From positions 1-5,578 of the forward strand of contig JAJRST010000360.1 of the NCBI GenBank assembly GCA_024278645.1: a stretch of DNA of 5,578 nt, written 5' to 3'. Under the pieces are notes generated by a model. It had not been told where the DNA came from. It made no database searches and was given only the letters and a program-made list of their open reading frames with translations. Positions 1 to 5,297 of this stretch are shown piece by piece. Position 1 is the first letter of the stretch; the number at the start of each line of letters is the position of its first letter. The stretch comes from a bacterium (lineage in GTDB: Bacteria > Zhuqueibacterota > Zhuqueibacteria > Residuimicrobiales > Krinioviventaceae). The translations under genes and the position numbers were made by a program.

Positions 1-2
1 GA

Positions 3-479
3 CTAGAGTTCACCAATTTTCTTCAAAAAGTTATTATACACATTTTGAGAATACCATCTTCCTTTGGAGATCATTTCGTCAAGTAGAGGTTTGATATTGT
101 CAATGATCCCCACATGTTTTGCTTTGAGAAGAATTGACAATGTTCTTGTGACATGAAGAGCGGAGTTCCGGGCAATTTTATATGCAAGATTTTCATCAAT
201 AATGACAAGGTCGGCATTTAGCTCCTTTGCGAGCAGGATTGTTTCAGCTTCCCCTAAATCGAGTTGATTCAACAAAAGGTCTTTGTAAAGTTCACCCTTT
301 ACTTTTCTTACCTGAATAAATTCGAGATCAATATCTTTATGTCCATAACTTTCTTTTGCTTTGATTTCGTTGTAGACGGCTTGAGGGACAATAATTTCGC
401 CAAAGACGCGTCTGAGAATGTCTATTCTCTGAATTGAGGCGAGAGAAATGATTGGAGTCGTATTCGAGACGACGATCAT
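3..479 (-). CDS. PIN-domain ribonuclease toxin, DUF3368 family
   Basis: A 158-residue protein that looks like the toxin of a VapBC-like toxin-antitoxin pair; PIN toxins are metal-dependent ribonucleases acting in the cytoplasm. Visible family features are the N-terminal strand and turn MIVVSNTTPIISLA (1-14), the VPQAVYNEI segment (31-39, E38), the central LGEAE motif (75-79, E77 and E79) and the VIIDE strand (92-96, D95). The C-terminal RWYSQNVYNNFLKKIGEL tail matches the usual DUF3368 ending. The first acidic position of most PIN nucleases is Asn here (N6), which from memory is common in DUF3368 and not proof of inactivity. The ATG overlaps the antitoxin stop as ATGA, and AGGGTGA at 487-493 lies 7 bases upstream, so translation is probably coupled. 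The stop is at 3-5, so the gene is complete. The target RNA cannot be inferred. Confidence 0.88.
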   Translation of the reverse strand: MIVVSNTTPIISLASIQRIDILRRVFGEIIVPQAVYNEIKAKESYGHKDIDLEFIQVRKVKGELYKDLLLNQLDLGEAETILLAKELNADLVIIDENLAYKIARNSALHVTRTLSILLKAKHVGIIDNIKPLLDEMISKGRWYSQNVYNNFLKKIGEL

Positions 480-757
480 AGCGGCTTCACCCTGTTCGCA
501 TCCTCAATGATCTCGTTTAATTCATCATCGTCATAGTCGAAGATAAATTCTTTTTCCTCGTTCAATTTTTCGATGAATTCTATTTTTGTATATCCAGCCA
601 GTTCAGCCGCCTTGCCTAACGACAACTTTTTCTTGCGATATAATTGCAAAGCAGAAGAAAACAGAATTTCCTTTACAAAGTCATCTTTGTTTTGTTTCAA
701 TGAAAGAAGTATGTTTTCTTTCACCGGGAATGTAATGTCGATAGTTTTTTCTGACAT
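476..757 (-). CDS. UPF0175 family antitoxin
   Basis: A 93-residue UPF0175 protein, the usual partner of DUF3368 PIN toxins, expected to bind and neutralise the toxin and perhaps repress the operon. The core runs from about residue 25 to 68. LSLGKAAELAGYTKIEFIEKL (45-65) looks like a helix-turn-helix and is the family signature. It is followed by an acidic tail (DYDDDELNEIIEDA, 74-87), a plausible toxin-contact region. I place the start at the ATG at 755-757 (MSEKTIDITFP) because GGAG at 764-767 sits 6 bases upstream. An in-frame ATG at 767-769 would add four residues (MEKR) but has no ribosome-binding site and overlaps that GGAG. The stop overlaps the toxin start by 4 bases, so the two form an operon with the antitoxin first, as in most type II modules. 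Confidence 0.88.
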   Translation of the reverse strand: MSEKTIDITFPVKENILLSLKQNKDDFVKEILFSSALQLYRKKKLSLGKAAELAGYTKIEFIEKLNEEKEFIFDYDDDELNEIIEDANRVKPL

Positions 758-763
758 ACGCTT

Positions 764-767
764 CTCC
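764..767 (-). promoter_or_regulatory. Ribosome binding site that fixes the antitoxin start
   Basis: On the minus strand the sequence reads GGAG, then six bases, then ATG at 757. This spacing supports the downstream start over the in-frame ATG at 769, which has only AT-rich sequence before it. Confidence 0.7.
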
Positions 768-803
768 ATAAAATCGAAAATGTTGCTGCAGCCGCTTTAA
801 AAA

Positions 804-833
804 GGTATAACAAATAACTATGAATGCAAACAA
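804..833 (-). promoter_or_regulatory. Possible promoter of the toxin-antitoxin operon
   Basis: On the minus strand, TTGTTT (828-833) and TATACC (804-809) are separated by 18 bases, about 50 bases upstream of the antitoxin start. The match to the sigma-70 consensus is partial (3/6 and 4/6). The overlapping TACCTTTT also approaches the Bacteroidota TAnnTTTG element. Between it and the gene lies the palindrome GCTGCAGC (785-792), a possible but unproven operator half. This is the only reasonable candidate between the hairpin cluster and the antitoxin. Confidence 0.3.
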
Positions 834-858
834 AATTTCTCTGCTTGATATTCTTCCT

Positions 859-888
859 CTTGTTCCCAGGTTCCACCTGGAGAACAAG
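859..888 (+). repeat. REP-like hairpin, copy A
   Basis: The stem is CTTGTTC-CCAGGT (859-871) pairing with ACCTGG-A-GAACAAG (875-888), with a three-base loop and one bulged A at 881: 13 pairs in all. It belongs with copies at 968-997 (inverted) and 4582-4611 (direct). With short flanks, 855-895 matches 4578-4618 at 36 of 41 positions. The sequence resembles a GTTCCCAGG...CCTGG.GAAC repeat I recall as scattered through many bacterial genomes. The absence of a T-run argues against a simple terminator. Confidence 0.7.
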
Positions 889-895
889 TAGCCAA

Positions 896-923
896 TCGGC
901 TTTCCCGGCTGCCGGGAAGGCGA
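896..923. repeat. Hairpin D between REP-like copies A and C
   Basis: TCGGCTTTCCCGG (896-908) pairs with CCGGGAAGGCGA (912-923) across a CTG loop, with one G-G mismatch (899/920) and one bulged T (901). The CCCGG stem resembles the neighbouring REP-like hairpins, but I cannot align it convincingly as another copy. It may be the middle part of a composite element running from about 855 to 1014. Confidence 0.5.
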
Positions 924-967
924 TGCTGAGCCTCGCCAACATCTATTGTGCACCGCTGGCATAACTT

Positions 968-997
968 TTCGCTCGCCGGGCAGAGCCCGGGAGCGAG
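968..997 (-). repeat. REP-like hairpin, copy C (inverted relative to A)
   Basis: Read on the minus strand, CTCGCTCCCGGGC pairs with GCCCGGCGAGCGA around a TCT loop, with one bulged base at the same place as in copy A. Aligned with A over 30 positions, 19 are identical and 10 of the 11 differences are transitions. Four pairs of differences are compensatory (T-A to C-G at three pairs, A-T to G-C at one), so the fold is kept while the sequence changes. The opposite orientation to A gives a BIME-like inverted pair. No T-run follows on either strand. Confidence 0.65.
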
Positions 998-1071
998 GTG
1001 TAACTCGAGCGAAATTGTTTGTTTTGGACAAGTATGATTGAAGCTCTATTTTTTTACCGAACAACAGTTCG

Positions 1072-3906
1072 TTATTGCATCAGGGTCATCTTTTTTGTGT
1101 CTGTAAAAGTTCCGGCTTTAATGCGATAGAAATAGACGCCGGTGGTTGCTTTTTGTCCGGCTTGATTTGTCGCATCCCATGAAATAGTATAGAGCCCCGC
1201 CTCTTGATGACCAGACACAAGCTGTTTCACCAGATCGCCCTTGATGTTAAAGATAGCAATGTCCACATGCTGCTCGTCCGGCAGCGTATAGGAGATATTT
1301 GTCGCCGGATTAAAGGGGTTGGGATAATTCTGGCCCAGCGAGTACTCGGTCGGCAGTTCGATTGCTTCCTTTTTGACTGTGCGCTTGTCCAGCATTAGCG
1401 CTTCATCCAGCTCGCCCAGAGCGAATTCCGTAATCTGTCGCCATTCCGTGTCAAGGTCCGGTCGGACGATAACGATTTTGACATACCTGGCCACGAATGT
1501 CCGTTCGAATTTGTAGATCGGCGGCCATACTTTTGCATTGTCAATAATGACAGTGACGGCGTAACTGAAATCGGCCGAATCGGGTCCGGTGGTGGAGATA
1601 TAAATATCCAGCTCCTGCACCTGACGGAAGTGGAAATTGTTGTCTTCTGGCCCGTTGCTGGCGACAACAGTGACGCGGTTGAACTGGCAGGGGCCATCTT
1701 CCACTTCAAAGACTCCCCATACCTCACCGTTTTCATCTTCACCGACAGTGGCGGTGCCGTCCCAGCCAAACAGGTCCTTATCCACCGCATTGCTCCATGG
1801 CTCTTTGGCGAATTCCGGCGAGCCGCTGTGATAAACGAGGTCGGCATCCCACGGCAGCTTTGTATCGCTGATATGGTCGTTTATAGAGGTTGTATCCTCC
1901 CAGAAAATGCCGAATTTGGCTTCCGAAATTTGTGTATATTCACCGATGACGCCTGTTTTGCTCAACGAGCCGGTGGTGCAGACGCCGCCCTCCGGAAGGG
2001 TGGACTCGTCGACGTTGACGACATATTCGCCGCCCTGCAGTCCGTTGAACTTGACCCAGCCGCCGGCGTTGGTCAGATGTTTGTCATAAGCTGCCGCGTC
2101 GCCATCTTTGTTCAAAAGAACGAGAATGTCTTTCATTCCCTCTTCATTCGTATCGATGGCCCCGTTGGCGTTTCTGTCATACCAGACTGTGGCTTTAATC
2201 GAACCAAGCCATGTGCCTTCTCCCTTGACTTTGTAGGTAAAAGGCGTTTCGCCGACATCCGAGGAGAGGATGGTGATCAAACTGGAGTCCGGCCCATCGG
2301 TTTCAGGATCGAAAACCACCTTGAAAACCAAGCTGGAATCGGGATCGAGCTGATCAATGCCGCCAGTGGCCAATGGGCTTTGCGGATCAATGACTGCCCA
2401 GAAAACAGGACTGTTGGAGCTGGCAATGCCTGTCAAAGTCAATGGCCAGTTGCCGGTGTTTTTGATGGTCATGGACAATGTGTCCTGCGTCTCTCGCGTG
2501 TAGACGTCGCCAAAGTCAGTTCCCTTCGCTTGTGTTGGATTCATATCGCCGTTTTGGATATCAGTCGCTGCGGTTAGCTCGATGTCTTCGATCCCGCCGA
2601 TCCCCTGCATGGCGAATGTGTAGGGCGAATCATCCGAGTTGTGTGCCAACGAGAGCGTTGTTAGTACAGTATCGTTGACGTTCGGGGTGTAGGTGACTGC
2701 GAATGCTTTTTTGTCGCCCGGGATAATGGTCAGGGGCGAAACCTGGGTGCTCACGGAAAAATCGGAGGAGCCGATCAGGACAACGCCCGGCGTAGAGAGA
2801 ACGAGAGCAGCATTGCCGACATTCTCGACATAAAATGTACGTGTAACCGCGCCGTCGGGAATGTGACGCAGACCAAAGTCGGTGCTGTCGTCGACCGAGG
2901 GCGTCACATCGCCGTCCTGGATGATCGCGCTGCTGTATATTTCAATAAAGGGGAAAATGCCATGCCCGGACAAAGCGACAGTATAGGGATTGTTTGTTGG
3001 GTCGTCGCTGGCAATGCTCATCGTGGCATTGACGACGCCGGTATCGGTTGGAGCAAATTGAACCGAAAAAGTTGTCGACCCACCTGCAGCCACGGGCGAT
3101 GTCGGTTGGGAGACGACGCTAAAGGCTGCATCTCCAGAGATGGAGACAAAGGGCGAGCCACTGAGATGAAGAGGGCCGTTACCTTGGTTTTTAATCGTGT
3201 AAACAACAGTCGCGCTTTGGTCTCTGAGTACATCGCCATAATTATAAGAGCCGCCGCTGGCAATGTCAGAGCCGTCTTGTTCGAGGGTCATGTTCGGGTC
3301 CGAATCGGGCACTGTCGTCGTACCCTGAAAGAATATATTTATGTCGTCCATGGCGAAATCGTTGCCAAACACAATCACCTGCTGGTTCCTCAGTTTTAGA
3401 ACCGGGCGTACAGTGGTGGCTGTAAACGTTGCAGTAAGTCGTTGCCAGACGCCGACGTTGGTTGGGATCAGGAGTGAACTCTCCACACCATCAGCGGAAA
3501 ATATCATGCAGGCTGGGATGCCTGCGCTTACATTTGTGACCCAGATGGAAAAATCGTAATTCTCACCAATTGTCAGATCTTCCGTAACCGTGCCTTGCCA
3601 TACGATGTTGCCGGGAATTCCATTGCCATTAACGATCATCATCAGAGTCCCGCCATCCGTATGATCGCTCATACTGGTAAAGCCGGGATGCGAGAATTGT
3701 GGATTACTGTCTACGGTGTAAACGCCTTCCGGAAAAAGCGCGTTAGGGCCCGGCGCGAAATAGACATAATCGCTCGTAAAACCCGTGTTTCCAGCTTCAA
3801 AGTCGCCGTTACTGACAATGTTTGCCAAACCCGGAACTGTCGCTGCGGCGATACAAATAGCGCACAAAATAATTGTGGCAAAGCCTGATTGTTTGTGATT
3901 TTGCAT
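1072..3906 (-). CDS. Secreted multidomain protein with HYDIN-type repeats, discoidin-like domain and type IX sorting domain
   Basis: A 944-residue exported, probably cell-surface protein with no catalytic domain I can recognise. In order: signal peptide 1-28 (basic start, hydrophobic 8-24, likely cleavage after GLA, no lipobox); a carbohydrate-binding-like beta-sandwich at about 29-194 (IVSNGDFEAG near the start, GNDFAMDDINIFF at its end); three HYDIN/choice-of-anchor-D repeats at about 203-316, 320-436 and 439-564, each with a (K/E)N(Q/V/T)GN turn; an SdrD-B-like domain at about 568-660 with a calcium-type loop (D577, N579, N581, D585, E588); a discoidin-like domain at about 666-834 (WSNAVDKD, ARYVKIVIV, WRQITEFALGEL); and a FlgD-Ig/Por sorting domain at 851-944 with NYPNPFNP (860-867). 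The sorting domain implies secretion by a type IX machine encoded elsewhere. The start at 3906 has AAAGGA 5 bases upstream and puts the signal peptide at the N-terminus. Adhesion or glycan binding is inference. Confidence 0.88.
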   Translation of the reverse strand: MQNHKQSGFATIILCAICIAAATVPGLANIVSNGDFEAGNTGFTSDYVYFAPGPNALFPEGVYTVDSNPQFSHPGFTSMSDHTDGGTLMMIVNGNGIPGNIVWQGTVTEDLTIGENYDFSIWVTNVSAGIPACMIFSADGVESSLLIPTNVGVWQRLTATFTATTVRPVLKLRNQQVIVFGNDFAMDDINIFFQGTTTVPDSDPNMTLEQDGSDIASGGSYNYGDVLRDQSATVVYTIKNQGNGPLHLSGSPFVSISGDAAFSVVSQPTSPVAAGGSTTFSVQFAPTDTGVVNATMSIASDDPTNNPYTVALSGHGIFPFIEIYSSAIIQDGDVTPSVDDSTDFGLRHIPDGAVTRTFYVENVGNAALVLSTPGVVLIGSSDFSVSTQVSPLTIIPGDKKAFAVTYTPNVNDTVLTTLSLAHNSDDSPYTFAMQGIGGIEDIELTAATDIQNGDMNPTQAKGTDFGDVYTRETQDTLSMTIKNTGNWPLTLTGIASSNSPVFWAVIDPQSPLATGGIDQLDPDSSLVFKVVFDPETDGPDSSLITILSSDVGETPFTYKVKGEGTWLGSIKATVWYDRNANGAIDTNEEGMKDILVLLNKDGDAAAYDKHLTNAGGWVKFNGLQGGEYVVNVDESTLPEGGVCTTGSLSKTGVIGEYTQISEAKFGIFWEDTTSINDHISDTKLPWDADLVYHSGSPEFAKEPWSNAVDKDLFGWDGTATVGEDENGEVWGVFEVEDGPCQFNRVTVVASNGPEDNNFHFRQVQELDIYISTTGPDSADFSYAVTVIIDNAKVWPPIYKFERTFVARYVKIVIVRPDLDTEWRQITEFALGELDEALMLDKRTVKKEAIELPTEYSLGQNYPNPFNPATNISYTLPDEQHVDIAIFNIKGDLVKQLVSGHQEAGLYTISWDATNQAGQKATTGVYFYRIKAGTFTDTKKMTLMQ

Positions 3907-3911
3907 GTTTT

Positions 3912-3917
3912 TCCTTT
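3912..3917 (-). promoter_or_regulatory. Ribosome binding site that fixes the start of the exported protein
   Basis: AAAGGA on the minus strand ends 5 bases before the ATG at 3904-3906. The in-frame ATG at 3949-3951 would put a polar 15-residue extension ahead of the signal peptide, and its nearest purine-rich motif (GGAG, about 18 bases upstream) is too far away. Confidence 0.65.
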
Positions 3918-4001
3918 CTGTCCAATTGCATTGTTCATCCATTTCCACCATAAAATTAAACTTTTATTAGGCTCCTTTTTTCCTCCCTGTTTGTTATGCG
4001 G

Positions 4002-4030
4002 ATTATAAAACAAAAATCGACAGACTCTAA
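4002..4030 (-). promoter_or_regulatory. Probable sigma-70-type promoter of the exported-protein gene
   Basis: On the minus strand a perfect TATAAT (4002-4007) lies 17 bases from TTAGAG (4025-4030, a 3/6 match to TTGACA). Transcription would start near 3995, giving a leader of about 90 bases. That leader contains a purine-rich stretch (GGGAGGAAAAAAGGAG, minus strand, about 3973-3988) with no start codon at a useful distance. A 7-base inverted repeat abuts the -35 side. Confidence 0.45.
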
Positions 4031-4032
4031 GA

Positions 4033-4051
4033 ATCTTTGATTTGCAAAGAT
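4033..4051. promoter_or_regulatory. Inverted repeat just upstream of the promoter, operator candidate
   Basis: ATCTTTG (4033-4039) and CAAAGAT (4045-4051) form a perfect 7-base inverted repeat with a 5-base spacer. Its near edge is 2 bases from the proposed -35 element of the exported-protein gene. The position suits an activator or repressor site, but no regulator family can be named. The half-site GCAAAGA recurs at 4134 and 4164. Confidence 0.3.
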
Positions 4052-4581
4052 CTCGACAAAAGCTGATTTGGGGTTTAGGTTGTGAAAAATTACAAGGGCA
4101 AGCCCAAAATGATATTGTTAAATTGAGCAGTTAGCAAAGAGTAAACAAGGAAAGAGGAGAGTAGCAAAGATGCTAATGTAGAGAGTTAAATCTTTATCGG
4201 ATCCCGGTCAACGATTGCAGAATTAATATTCCCATATCGTCCGATGGGTGCAAAACGTTGGACGTCATTTGAATAAAATAATTGCCAAGCGTCATACTAT
4301 TTGCCAACATATCGGCTTTTTACAAATATTATGCCATGCAAATTTAACGCATGTCCTGATTGGCAATATGTAATAAAAACAATTAATTAAAATGATTTTT
4401 TAGCGATTTGTTTTGTTTTATTGTTTATCATGCAAGTGTCTAATAATCGTCGCCAAAAGTCTGATCTGTTTAAAAATAGTAATGCAAAAGTATACATAGT
4501 AAATTTATCCGATCAAATCACCTTAAACGGCATTCCTTTCGATTCGGTTATAAATCTCGAGCGCTAACTTGGCAAGCTCCT

Positions 4582-4611
4582 CTTGTTCCCAGTTTCCCCT
4601 CGGAGAACAAG
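4582..4611 (+). repeat. REP-like hairpin, copy B (apically decayed)
   Basis: The outer stem CTTGTTC (4582-4588) with GAACAAG (4605-4611), plus a following CC/GG pair across the same single bulge, is intact. The inner four pairs seen in copy A are mostly lost. With flanks, 4578-4618 matches 855-895 at 36 of 41 positions, about 3.7 kb away. It lies about 45 bases past the stop of the DUF5655 gene, with no T-run to suggest a terminator. Confidence 0.65.
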
Positions 4612-4655
4612 CAGCCAACATCCTATATCATAATTGAGAGCTTACATTGATATTT

Positions 4656-5297
4656 TCAATAACTTTTCGATTTAACCTTTCCATTTAGTTCGATTTTTTT
4701 ACAAGTCAATTCGATATATGGTTTAATTGCATCAAATTCCGATTTAGATGATATAGTTAACTCGACATCCCCGGTGCCGAAATGTTTAAGGCGACTAACA
4801 TCGCGAAAAAAAGGGGGTGATCCTTTGATTTCAGTTGGTTTTAGTTTTAAATAAAGTTTAATCTTCTCCAAATGAGGTTCCATACAAATAATGTTTTCTG
4901 ATGTTTTATATGCGATATAATATTTTCTGGGAACTTCTTTCATTAATGAGTCTAATCCTAAAATATATTTACGAATATATTGAATTAAATTTTGAATATA
5001 AGGGGGCTTGCCCTCGATATGCAACTCCAAAGGATATACTCTAATGGGTCTTTCAATAATTACTTCAATTAATTTCCCGGTTTCATCTTGGATATATTTT
5101 ATTTTCCGCTGTCTTTTATGTCGTTTCCTAGCAGCATCGATGGTGCGTTTTCGATATTCCTCATCTTCATGATAACGATTTCGGGAATATTCCTTGACTT
5201 TTTCACGAAAAGACGGATCATTCTTATATTTTTGGTTTACTCTCGCAAGAATAGTTTCCTTGTTTCTTTGATAATAGGTTGTTTTTTTCTTCTGCAT
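4656..5297 (-). CDS. DUF5655 domain protein with basic repetitive N-terminus
   Basis: A 213-residue protein, probably cytoplasmic (no signal peptide or membrane segment). Residues 8-66 are highly charged and basic, in about three imperfect units of roughly 18 residues (NKETILARVNQKYKN, FREKVKEYSRNRYHE, YRKRTIDAARKRHKR). Such basic repeats resemble those of phage and HNH-endonuclease proteins and probably form nucleic-acid-binding helices. Residues 100-203 match DUF5655: EVPRKYYIAYKT (121-132), IKLYLKLKP (146-154) and RDVSRLKHFGTGDVELTI (165-182). DUF5655 has no established activity; I recall it at the C-terminus of restriction-associated or other multidomain proteins. I see no HNH or other nuclease motif. 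The ATG at 5295-5297 is chosen because a good promoter lies just upstream and the longer TTG start at 5376-5378 falls inside its -35. There is no clear Shine-Dalgarno. The gene is AT-rich compared with its neighbour. Confidence 0.75.
   Translation of the reverse strand: MQKKKTTYYQRNKETILARVNQKYKNDPSFREKVKEYSRNRYHEDEEYRKRTIDAARKRHKRQRKIKYIQDETGKLIEVIIERPIRVYPLELHIEGKPPYIQNLIQYIRKYILGLDSLMKEVPRKYYIAYKTSENIICMEPHLEKIKLYLKLKPTEIKGSPPFFRDVSRLKHFGTGDVELTISSKSEFDAIKPYIELTCKKIELNGKVKSKSY

Larger units (their letters stand above)
758..1071. other. Intergenic spacer with clustered GC-rich hairpins
   Basis: This spacer of about 314 bases lies between the stop of the large exported protein and the start of the toxin-antitoxin operon. 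I see no convincing gene: frames crossing it translate the hairpins and lack family character. It holds the weak toxin-antitoxin promoter, three strong hairpins between 859 and 997 and a further inverted repeat (967-975 with 1006-1014). The GC-rich 895-1010 block contrasts with the AT-rich sequence on both sides, which suggests an inserted repeat element. Confidence 0.6.
3907..4655. other. Long AT-rich intergenic region
   Basis: These 749 bases separate two co-directional genes. I see the promoter and operator-like repeat near 4002-4051, GCAAAGA repeats up to 4171, an imperfect inverted repeat at 4207-4263, four TTGCCAA/TTGGCAA heptamers (4282, 4301, 4360, 4569), a short repeat-flanked loop CATGC...GCATG (4335-4353) and the REP-like hairpin at 4582-4611. 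The only coding-looking frame is a 45-codon plus-strand ORF at 4430-4567 without a ribosome binding site. No tRNA or rRNA is evident. Confidence 0.5.

Noticed and set aside
785..792. GCTGCAGC palindrome as the toxin-antitoxin operator
   Set aside because: It is a single 8-base palindrome with no second copy and a weak promoter next to it, so chance cannot be excluded.
859..997. The strong GC-rich hairpins as rho-independent terminators
   Set aside because: None has a T-run on its 3' side on either strand, and their sequence relationship to one another fits a repeat family better.
681..1064. Minus-strand frames running from the hairpin cluster into the antitoxin gene
   Set aside because: They translate the GC-rich hairpins, overlap the antitoxin in another frame and show no domain character.
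1058..1071. CGAAC-aaca-GTTCG hairpin immediately after the stop of the exported-protein gene, as a terminator
   Set aside because: Read on the gene's strand the 5-pair stem is followed by an A-run rather than a T-run, so it is not a canonical intrinsic terminator.
1630..2577. A 315-codon open frame on the plus strand inside the exported-protein gene
   Set aside because: It lies wholly antisense to a gene with clear domains, has no recognisable family or ribosome binding site, and such antisense frames are common opposite long coding regions.
4282..4307. TTGGCA on the minus strand as a sigma-54 promoter
   Set aside because: No TTGC-type -12 element occurs at the required spacing, and no gene starts nearby.
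855..4618. The direct copies A and B as ends of a composite transposon or as a CRISPR array
   Set aside because: There are only two direct copies, 3.7 kb apart, with no transposase between them, no target duplication visible and no repeat-spacer periodicity.
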